DNA of 64,000 bases from Entomortierella parvispora (taxonomy: Eukaryota > Mortierellomycota > Mortierellomycetes > Mortierellales > Mortierellaceae), in contig OY752146.1 of NCBI GenBank assembly GCA_963573315.1, positions 806,001 to 870,000 of the forward strand. Direction: 5' to 3'. A model generated the notes under the pieces. The model was not told where the DNA came from. It ran no database searches and was given only the letters and a program-made list of their open reading frames with translations. A program made the position numbers and the translations under genes. This document shows, piece by piece, positions 17,677 to 26,005 of the stretch. Every line of letters begins with the position of its first letter. Within the stretch, counting starts at the first letter, position 1.

Positions 17677-20600
17677 ATGCCTGTACAACCTATACCACCG
17701 AACGCGTCCACGTATGCCAACCTTCGGGTAGCGACGTTGAACGTAAGATCTATTCTCAGCGATGAGAATCGCCGTGCATTCTTTGCATGGTTAAAAAATC
17801 AACCAATTGACATCATTGCGATCCAGGAGACCGCAAACTTTGGGATCTTTAATGACACCGTCAAAGCCAAATGGACAAGAGATTGGGGGGAGAGGGGCAA
17901 GTCCCTCTTTACCCGATATTGCGGCCTGCTGGTTTGTCATGAAAGATTCTTCCTCACCGACACTGTGGAGCTTGGAGAAGGCCGTATCCTATCGGCCATC
18001 CTCAAAGCGGCAGGACAGGACGAGGATACTCTTAGGATCACAAACTTATATCTTCCAGCCAACGACAGAGAGCAGCCAATTTTTCTTGCCAGATTGGACG
18101 TGGGCAGAATTGCACACCCTCTCACAGTCGTCCTGGGAGACTTCAACAACACAATGCACCCGATGTTAGACAGGAACCCTCCACGAACAGTAGAACTTCA
18201 ACAAGAATACCGCTACACTGCACCCTGGCAGAATGTAGTGGACGCCTTGATGACGCCGCTGAACCTGGTGGACACTGCCCTCCCTCGGACAAAGAACAAA
18301 CCATACTATACTCACTACCACGTCAGGACTGTCGCCGTCACCCCCCAGAACATGGCAATCCGTCGCGCCTTTTTGGAGGCCGCGGATCCGCTAGAGCTGG
18401 AGAGGGAGAGGCCAGCGATAGGGGATGGAGCGGAGCTGCTAGCCATGCTAGACAGAGACGATGACCTGGTGGAGAACCCAGCAACTCCGGGACAGCCCGG
18501 AATTATCTTGAACACAAACTCAAGGATTGACTATCTGATGGTGTCGGCTACAATGCTTGGATCAGTCTCGGCCCAGGAGGTTCGCTCTTGCGACATTTAC
18601 TGGCCCGACAAAAAATCCAAGCTCGACCATCGACTAGTCTCTGCCACACTTTTTACTACGGACAAACCTCCATACTGTGCTTCCGAGGTACTGGATGAGC
18701 GTCTGTTGCACGACCCGACCTTTGTGGAAAAGGTGAACTCTCTCTTTGCGGATCTGGCAGAGAAGAGGAGTCAGCCCGACTCGCCACCCATGTCCACCTG
18801 TTGGGACGAGTGCAAGACCAGGATCTTGGAGGAAGGTCTGAAATATGCAAAGAAAAAACGAAGAGATAACATGGACAAGCGTCGAAAGTTGACCAGGGAT
18901 CTCGCGCAAGCGGACGCTACTCTCGACCAGCACCCCAGGAACAAGAAGGCAATTGCAAGGAGGTTGCAATGTCTTGATGACCTGGGTGAGCTGTCCAAGT
19001 ACGAACTTCAAAAGGTGGCGCTGATGGCCAAGGTGAAATGGGTGGAGGAAGGAGAGAAGGCCACGCCGTTTTTTACCATGCTTCTTCACGCACGCCGCAG
19101 GAAAGCAACTATCGCAGCTCTTAAAAATAGGGAGGGAGAATCAAAAGAGGACATGGACTCGATTGAATCGATCGCCCGCGAGTTTTATTCTGAGCTATAC
19201 ACGTCAGAGCCGACAGACCGGACCGCACAGGAGACGCTCCTGAGTGCAGTCCACACGTCGGTGAACGCCAGAGATAAGATCGATCTGGATGCGGATCTCA
19301 CGGAGGGAGAGATTGCGTCTGCGATTCAAGCCATGGCGGCTCGATCCTCTCCAGGAACTGACGGGCTCACCTACGCATTCTACAAAGCTTTCAAATCCAA
19401 GATCACACCGGTCCTTATGGAGATATTTAACGATATCAAGCCAGGATCAGTCGCGTCTATGCCCGAATCGCATGGTCAGTCTCTGACTATCTTGCTGTTC
19501 AAAAAGGGGGATGCGGAGCAAATAGGGAATTACCGCCCTATTTCCCTCACGCAGTGTGATTACAAGATTTTTACAAAGGTCTTGACCAACCGGATGAACC
19601 CTGTTGCCGACAAGATCTTGAATGTTCATCAAACGGGATTTATCCCAGAACGGCAAGGACACGACAACGTCATGTTGCTGGAGTTGTTGGTTCATTACTT
19701 TCAAGACGGGAGCAAGGGAGACGCTTCGATCTTGAGTCTGGATCAGCAAAAGGCGTATGATAGGGTGGAATGGGGATACCTGCATCTGTGCTTGGAGCGC
19801 TTTGGATTTGGCCCGAGGCTCAGGCACTGGATCAAGCTTTGTTACACAGAGCTAGAGGCAACCATCCACTTGGGGTCGCGCAAATCGGATCCGTACCAGA
19901 TCAAGAGAGGACTTCGCCAAGGTGATCCCCTCGCGCCGATCTTGTTCAATTTTGTACTGGAGCCGTTCCTTTTACATTACACACGAACCGCCAGGGGGCC
20001 TATGGTTCCTGGTATCCGTCCCAAGGTTGCCGCCTTTGCAGATGACACCAATCTGCTGATGGGACCAGGAGATGATATCCACGCTCAGAATGCAATCCGG
20101 CTCCACGAAGCGGCGTCTGGGGCTCGCATCAACCACGACAAGTCCACTCTGATCCCTCTGACCGAGACCGCTCACACGGTCATCGCTGTCCCAAATGTCA
20201 ATGCGGTGCCCTTCGGGACCGCATTTGAGCACTTGGGAATCGTGTTGCAGTCAGGTGAACGCGACATGAAGGGGATTGAGAAGGGAATTCTCAGAAAACT
20301 GGAGAACGCAATTGCTGGATGGCGATTGAGAAAGCTGACGTTTGAAGGTCGTGTTACGGTACTGAACACGTACTTTTTGTCAAAGCTGTGGTATGTCGCA
20401 CCATTCTACACCTTTACGGCGCCGTTCTACCAGGAGTTGGACAAGCTGACCCGTCACATTTTGTGGCCAACAACAAACGCTCGTGTGAGTCTGAATTGGT
20501 ACCGCCAGCCCAAGAAATGGGGTGGATACGGACTCTTGCACCCCGAACACCAGATCAAAGCCCTGAAAGCAAAATGGATGGCACGCCGACTGGAGACCCC

Positions 20601-21708
20601 GGCCCAGAGATGGGTCCCTCTGCTGGAGACGATTGTCAGAGAAGGGACAGCCAACGGTGGAGGCCAAGCCATTTTTGCTCTAGAAAACCCAACACAGAGA
20701 GGGACAAGGCTATTGGGCCTGTCAGACCCCCCTCTCCCAGCCAGCATCCTCGCCAGTGTCCATGCCTTCCAGGAGCTGGACATCAAAGAGGCCCCGCGCC
20801 CAGAGCGAAGAATTGGATATCGCTTCCAACTCTTTGATGGCGAGTGTGCGACCAACGCCTTTGAGGTCAAGAGGGCTCGTCTATACCTGGGCAAAGTAGC
20901 ACGAGAGGCCCAAGCAGGACGACCTCTTCCAAAAGCCAAGAGGGACTGGCCTGCCATCCCAAGCCTGATGAACTTTAGATCCATCGAGGTGGACCGGACG
21001 GGACCTGGGCCTCACCCCGAAAGGAACTCTATGCCTCCGATCCCGGACGAAGAGTGGAAGGTATGTTGGGAGCGCTTTTGGGCGACCGAGCGACGCCCCA
21101 ACGAGCGCCACTTTCTGTACCAGCTCCATCACAGAGCGGTATGGACCAAGGGATTCAAGTCGACCATAATACTCAATCAACCGGTGGAGAACAAGTGGTG
21201 CAGGAGGTGCATCGCCCATGACCCACCGATACAAGTCCATGAGAACACAGTCCATGCTTTTCACGACTGCCCACAAGTGTTGGCAGAATGGGATCGAGTC
21301 CGCGAGAGGATCGAAACCCTCTGTCAAACAGGACCGCTGCCCACAATAGTGTATCACGATATACTCTGTTGGCCCCGAGTAGCGGACCTGCCACCTCTGG
21401 CCATCCACCTACATTCTACCGTCACTCAAACCATATGGCAAAGCTACTGTGCCCTTGGAGATGGAGAACGACAGGCGGATATATACCTGAGAGGAGCAGT
21501 TGTATCAGCGTTCAAGACACGAGCCAAGGTAGAGCAGGCGCGAGCCATCTACCGTGATCAAGTGGAACACCACCAACGAGCTCGAGGCCAATTGGGGCAA
21601 GAGCCGTCGACAAAGAACTACGATCAGTTTGTGTCTGTGTGGCACCATCCTCCTCACATCACGGTCTCTCGAGATCGGCTGGAATGGGGAGAGATGTGGA
21701 GCAATTAA
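17677..21708 (+). CDS. LINE copy 3 ORF2 protein (endonuclease-reverse transcriptase)
   Basis: This 1,343-residue protein has all endonuclease, RT and CCHC key residues. Private changes cluster in the last third: Pro at 916, Ala at 1080, Pro for Ser in the segment just after the zinc finger, and Ser for Phe near the C-terminus. The first half shares Ser296, Asp329 and Asn354 with copy 1. The domain layout is as in copy 1. Confidence 0.95.
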   Translation: MPVQPIPPNASTYANLRVATLNVRSILSDENRRAFFAWLKNQPIDIIAIQETANFGIFNDTVKAKWTRDWGERGKSLFTRYCGLLVCHERFFLTDTVELGEGRILSAILKAAGQDEDTLRITNLYLPANDREQPIFLARLDVGRIAHPLTVVLGDFNNTMHPMLDRNPPRTVELQQEYRYTAPWQNVVDALMTPLNLVDTALPRTKNKPYYTHYHVRTVAVTPQNMAIRRAFLEAADPLELERERPAIGDGAELLAMLDRDDDLVENPATPGQPGIILNTNSRIDYLMVSATMLGSVSAQEVRSCDIYWPDKKSKLDHRLVSATLFTTDKPPYCASEVLDERLLHDPTFVEKVNSLFADLAEKRSQPDSPPMSTCWDECKTRILEEGLKYAKKKRRDNMDKRRKLTRDLAQADATLDQHPRNKKAIARRLQCLDDLGELSKYELQKVALMAKVKWVEEGEKATPFFTMLLHARRRKATIAALKNREGESKEDMDSIESIAREFYSELYTSEPTDRTAQETLLSAVHTSVNARDKIDLDADLTEGEIASAIQAMAARSSPGTDGLTYAFYKAFKSKITPVLMEIFNDIKPGSVASMPESHGQSLTILLFKKGDAEQIGNYRPISLTQCDYKIFTKVLTNRMNPVADKILNVHQTGFIPERQGHDNVMLLELLVHYFQDGSKGDASILSLDQQKAYDRVEWGYLHLCLERFGFGPRLRHWIKLCYTELEATIHLGSRKSDPYQIKRGLRQGDPLAPILFNFVLEPFLLHYTRTARGPMVPGIRPKVAAFADDTNLLMGPGDDIHAQNAIRLHEAASGARINHDKSTLIPLTETAHTVIAVPNVNAVPFGTAFEHLGIVLQSGERDMKGIEKGILRKLENAIAGWRLRKLTFEGRVTVLNTYFLSKLWYVAPFYTFTAPFYQELDKLTRHILWPTTNARVSLNWYRQPKKWGGYGLLHPEHQIKALKAKWMARRLETPAQRWVPLLETIVREGTANGGGQAIFALENPTQRGTRLLGLSDPPLPASILASVHAFQELDIKEAPRPERRIGYRFQLFDGECATNAFEVKRARLYLGKVAREAQAGRPLPKAKRDWPAIPSLMNFRSIEVDRTGPGPHPERNSMPPIPDEEWKVCWERFWATERRPNERHFLYQLHHRAVWTKGFKSTIILNQPVENKWCRRCIAHDPPIQVHENTVHAFHDCPQVLAEWDRVRERIETLCQTGPLPTIVYHDILCWPRVADLPPLAIHLHSTVTQTIWQSYCALGDGERQADIYLRGAVVSAFKTRAKVEQARAIYRDQVEHHQRARGQLGQEPSTKNYDQFVSVWHHPPHITVSRDRLEWGEMWSN

Positions 21709-22333
21709 GTTTGCACGCACGGTCCCGAACGATAAAAAACAAAATCAGGGACGATCGACTCCTGCAATTGACCGCCCCGCCAGAAAAACAGACCCGAAAC
21801 ACGAAAACCAAAAAAACAGAAAACACAAGGTCGAGAACGCGAGCGGGTCTCCTTCTCCGTCAAGACCTCCAACAGGCATCGGTTCATCTCTTTACCAACA
21901 AGAGATGAGCAGGAACCGACCAAAAAAAAATAAAATCTGCGGTCGCTGCTTCTCCCCGCCTCTGAGAAGCAGTGCTCGCGAGTAGGTGGCTCCCTGCCCT
22001 ACTCGAAGAGCACCCCTGGATCCTTGCAAGATCCAGAAGATCCATGCCAAGGGCTCTGACGCTCCTCTCGGGTGTCACTCCCTCACTTGTCATGACAAAG
22101 GGCCGCCGTTTCCGTCGCCTTTTTCCTAAATAGTCTTCCACCCCTACCTCCCTGGGCCCGATCTGTATGGATCGTGAAGCCCTTGTTCCCGCTTAGCGCA
22201 GGGCGAGCCACTTTTTTAGAAAAAACAGATAGTTCGGCAGTAGTAACCTTTATCATTACCAGCGAGGGGGAACACTTTGGGAAAGCTTCGGCACCCCCCC
22301 GCATGGAATAAACCGAAGAGTATCTCTCTCTTC

Positions 22334-22406
22334 GCCCGGCTAGCTCAATCGGTAGAGCGTCAGACTCTTAATCTGAAGGCTGTGGGTTCGACCCCCACGT
22401 TGGGCG
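22334..22406 (+). tRNA. tRNA-Lys (anticodon CUU), intact
   Basis: This 73-base tRNA has a 7-bp acceptor stem (two G-U pairs), a D arm, a TCAGA/TCTGA anticodon stem with loop CTCTTAA (anticodon CTT, Lys) and a T arm containing GGTTCGA. The A box (TAGCTCAATCGG) and B box (GGTTCGACCCC) are complete, so internal Pol III transcription should survive the LINE immediately upstream. There is no intron. It is the only full tRNA in the array and its first 25 bases are repeated at each LINE junction. Confidence 0.97.
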
Positions 22407-22411
22407 CTTTC

Positions 22412-22415
22412 TTTT
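22412..22415 (+). terminator. Pol III terminator of tRNA-Lys
   Basis: A TTTT run lies 6 bases after the tRNA 3' end, preceded by TTTC. It is a minimal Pol III stop. Confidence 0.7.
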
Positions 22416-22434
22416 GGTCAGATTTTGCCTCCTC

Positions 22435-22982
22435 CGACCATGGGTGACTTTCCTTTTTGGGTCGCCTATCTGTCGACCATGCCATTCTTTACACCGACCC
22501 CTAACAGTCGACCCATGTCTAAACCGCCGACTTCTGTTTTTCTTATTCGTCGACCCTTCCTAAACCGTCGACCAGTCTTCATAATCATCATCCAGTTTTC
22601 CTTGTCCACTGACCTACCAGCCTCAAATTGAATCGACCGACTCTTTGGTTTCTTGTTGTTCGCCACCGACCCTGAATAAGCAAGCAGCTTACCCCAAAAT
22701 AAAGGATCAATTGGCCAAGCGACAAATAAGATCTGGCGGTGGGGTACACTCACGGTCCGTAGAAAAAAAACTGTAGCAAGTGGGAGAGTTTTTACAAGCC
22801 AGCCGGCAAGCACTTTTTTTTTTTGCCGGTTAGGTCGGCGGTTATGGGAACTCGGTGGTTAAGAAGGTGGTTAAGAAATAGGCTGGTCGGCGGTTTAGAC
22901 ATGGGTCGACTGTTAGGGGTCGGTGTAAAGAATGGCATGGTCGACAGATAGGCGACCCAAAAAGGAAAGTCCCCCATGGTCG
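22435..22982. repeat. 97-bp inverted repeat pair, candidate MITE or foldback element
   Basis: The arms at 22435-22531 and 22886-22982 are reverse complements with a single mismatch (T/G near the outer end) and enclose a 354-bp core. The outer end begins CGACCATGGG. Inside and outside the arms are degenerate GTCGAC and GGTTAAGAA motifs. No transposase is encoded, so this would be non-autonomous. No clear target-site duplication was identified. Confidence 0.75.
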
Positions 22983-24279
22983 ACGGTTAGATTAAATCCT
23001 TGGTCGACCAGGGAGGAACTCTTTTTTTTGGGTCTTTAACCATTGACAACCACCACCACAGACTTTTTTTTCGCTATCCGACGACTAGGCAAGACAAGGG
23101 GGAATGAATTTTCCAAGGACAGGACAGGGCAGGAGTTGGCGAAAGGAAGCGATATGTTCAAGTTACTACGTGAAGAACTAAAACTTTCTGAAGAAGGAGG
23201 ATGTATGGTTGTGTCAAACATGCGAGACTGTATGTCCCCGGGGTTGCCACTGTTTTGTGGTGACTTGACAAAAAAGGTGGTGACCGACGAAAAGATCAAA
23301 CGGAACGACTCTGTAACTCAAGGTCCGAGAACACGACAATATGGTTATGAAAACTGGTCAGCAAACAAGAAAAAGAGAAGTTGGTGGATACGAGTATGAC
23401 TATGAGGTTAGGTCGGTAGCTATCGAGATATCCGTAGTTAAGAAATAGGTACGTTTAGAGAGGAGTCGGTTGTCAATGGTCGGTGGTTAAGAATGGAAGG
23501 GTCGACTGGCCCCCAATGGATTGGTAACTGATGGAGCATGCCACAGCTGGAAGTGCAGTTACCGGTACTATCGGCCACTGCATGCAAATCACCCAGAGCA
23601 GTGACCGGGCTGCTTTAGATTAGGAGTTCCTTCAACATTGGCTCCCAAGCTACCAAGCTAGCATCTTTCTCTCTCAGCCTTCAGCAGATTCGGATGCAGA
23701 TCTCTGGGGCAGGCTGGATATCTTCTAACCCCCCCCCCCCTCCCCCCGTAAGCCACGCTGATTTCATGGACGGAAACGATCGATCCATGGGAGGATAGCG
23801 AGGCTCTGTGCAAAACGTCGGCACTATCCTTGCCTTCGATGACCGACAACGTTACCAGTACCGGAAGCATCAAAGCTCCGGACGGAACAGTTGAGTTACT
23901 GGCAGACGTCGCCGGGTCGATACAGTCACCCCTAGAAGTACAATTGGGGATAGCGTCCAGCAAGGGTAGACTGGTGGTTAATGGTGTAGCGGACACACCC
24001 GCGTGAGCAAGTGGGGGCGCGCTGGGCATCAGTTCGATGCAGAATCTGAAATATTTTTTAAAAAAAAATCGCGTCTGACGCGTAGTTAAGTTAACTCCGG
24101 GCGAGATAACGAAAGCAACCAACTTTACTGAAGTCGTGCATTCGGGCGTTGCAAGGTAGGGGGTGGGGAAGTTTTCGCGGTCTGTCATCGTCTCGGGCCA
24201 TCTGTCTTGTCGCCTTGTTCTTTGCATTCTCTTTTGTCTGCATCCATCCTTACCTTCCTCCTCCCCTTCTTCCCATCCC

Positions 24280-25681
24280 ATGGCGTCATCATCAGGCTGG
24301 CTTAGGACCCTGGCTCTGGCCCTCCTTGCCATTTTCTACGTCGCATCCTCATTCTCAACCACACCTGTCGATGCCCAATCCACAGCATTGCTTGGCCGCA
24401 AACTTGCAAAATTGCAGGAAAAGGCAATCAAGGGCAAGGGCGTGATCGAACTTGACTCATCCTCATTTGAGGATGCCCTCTCAATGCCCCGCAACTACTC
24501 CATTATTGTCCTCTTCACTGCCATCAGCCCAGAGTTCCAATGTGTTCCTTGCAAGTAAGCTTTATACGGAGCAGTCTCCAAAGCTGCCACGTCTACAATA
24601 TCCATGCTCAACTGCATTCATGTATCCTCCCTTTATTCTGCCACAGGAATTTTGACCCTGAATACAGACTGGTGGCCTCAGGATGGTCCAAGTTGAAAGA
24701 CAAGTCTCAACTTCTTTTCGCAAGTTTGGACTTCAAGGTTGGGCAAGCTGTCTTTTCAAAGTTTGGAATGAACAGCGCTCCCTCAGCTCTTTACTTCCCG
24801 GCGTCTGCAGATGCTATTCCTGCTGGCACCCCACCTTCATTCCAGCGCTATGATTTTGGAAAGAGGTAATTGCTCGGAAATAAGATCATGACTTTTGGAT
24901 AACACCTGGTCGATCGAGTCCCGCGAAGTTCATGTTTTATACATATCGGAATAACCAAAGGCCCACCCTTACCCCTTTTCTACGCATTCAGTGGTTTCCA
25001 AGCAGAGCAGTTCGCTGCATGGCTCAGTGCTCGATCTGGCGTTTCTCTGGGCGTGAAGAGACCTTTCGATGTCTTGGGCTTTGCTTTGAAGATGCTTGCG
25101 ATCTTGGGTTTCGGAGCCATTGGTCACTTCATGTATAATCGTGCTGGGAAGATTCTTCGTAACAGGTACATTTGGGCTGCTCTATCGCTGGTAAGTTTCT
25201 CTATCCCTGAGTTCGGCAAAATATCAATCGACCAAACACAATGAATTGATTCCTCACCTACCTCTTCCCCCACGACTCTTCTAGTTCACGATTTTTGTAA
25301 TGATTTCTGGACACATGTGGAACCAGATCAGGAACCCACCCTACGCCATGCCCGGCCGTGATGGTCGTCCAGGATTCATCGCGCAAGGATTCCAGAACCA
25401 GTTTGGAATGGAGACTCAAATCATTGCCATGATCTGTAAGCATCTATCTCGTCTATGGACCATCTGTCGCTTTCCTTCTAACCAAAAGTCCCTGTATTGT
25501 AGATGCTGTCTTGTGCTGCTCTGTCATTTCCCTTATCAGCAGTATTCCACGGATCGAGGACCCCTCCAAACAACGATTCGCTGTGTGGGTCTGGATTGCG
25601 ATCTTTGGCGTCATGTTCAGCCTGCTGATGCAGTTCTTCCGTCTCAAGAACCCCGCATATCCTTTCCGCCTGTTGTTCTAA
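24280..25681 (+). CDS. OST3: Oligosaccharyltransferase subunit OST3/OST6 (MAGT1/TUSC3 type)
   Basis: This ER membrane thioredoxin-like subunit of oligosaccharyltransferase holds substrate cysteines during N-glycosylation. The five exons are 24280-24554, 24647-24865, 24992-25190, 25285-25435 and 25503-25681, giving 340 residues. The start at 24280 gives a hydrophobic signal peptide ending near VDAQ. A CXXC pair (C88, C91) in the luminal domain crosses the first intron and is followed by NFDPEY. The segment GFQAEQFAAWL, the four hydrophobic segments and the PFRLLF C-terminus are typical of the family. An in-frame upstream ATG at 24163 would add 39 residues and is less likely. Confidence 0.93.
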
Positions 25682-26005
25682 GGATGTTGTTTATATCTAT
25701 CTACACACAAACAAAAACATACACGTAGCCTAAAATGAAGCACGAATTGTCCGTCCTCTTTTTCTTGTGGCCTGTCGCCATTGTTGATCCAAATACGGAG
25801 CGATTGGTCCGAGCAAGTGACAACTGTTCCCACTCCTTTTTTGGCGTATGCGTGAGCGCTTTGACCGCGCAAGTGGTTCTTCCTTCTCTTTCCTCTCTTT
25901 ATCTCCCCAGTGTCCCCACTTTTCTTGCATAACCTGACCTCCTTCCCCCCCGCCCCCCTCCCATCCCCTTCTTCTTCCTCCTCCTTCTCCTCCTTCTCAG
26001 ACAAC
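25682..26005. other. Intergenic region between OST3 and phosphatase-like gene
   Basis: It holds the OST3 3' UTR and the leader of the next gene. A long pyrimidine run (about 25930-26000) ending TTCTCAG just before the ATG could be a 5'-UTR intron acceptor or a plain pyrimidine-rich leader. Confidence 0.5.

Larger units (their letters stand above)
15113..22333 (+). mobile_element. Non-LTR retrotransposon (LINE), complete copy 3, next to intact tRNA-Lys
   Basis: This 7,221-bp unit has ORF1 15281-17632, ORF2 17677-21708 and 3' UTR 21709-22333. The last third of ORF2 and the 3' UTR differ from copies 0, 1 and 2 at many sites, including a one-base loss in GCACCGCACGG, a longer A run near 21921, and GCGCAGGG for GCGAAGGG. 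If each new insertion enters the only intact tRNA, this 3'-most copy is the youngest. The ORFs are open. Confidence 0.95.
22407..24279. other. Non-genic stretch, probably degraded mobile DNA
   Basis: No recognisable gene is seen in 1.9 kb. It contains the inverted repeat described separately, more GTCGAC- and GGTTAAG-like motifs near 23409-23510, a C-rich tract at about 23730-23747 and an A/T run near 24050-24070. Two open frames (23043-23399 plus and 23658-24332 minus) resemble nothing known. The last part must hold the promoter and leader of the OST3/6 gene. Confidence 0.6.

Noticed and set aside
1-22333. Many short frames on both strands inside the LINE copies, such as the 184-codon minus frames at 6225-6779 and 13476-14030
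   Set aside because: They repeat in each copy only because the copies repeat. They overlap ORF1, ORF2 or the UTR and show no domain.
1-22333. Tandem LTR retrotransposon or segmental gene duplication
   Set aside because: No LTRs, integrase or protease are present. The endonuclease plus RT domains and the tRNA-fragment junctions identify a LINE.
1-22333. Assembly artefact creating false tandem copies
   Set aside because: The copies differ at many sites and the 5' junctions differ by 5 bp, so they are not one copy repeated. Exact copy number and order still depend on read length and cannot be proved here.
23658-24332. Minus-strand frame of 224 codons
   Set aside because: It covers the C-rich tract and the OST3 promoter and first exon in antisense, has no recognisable domain, and reads like translated non-coding sequence.
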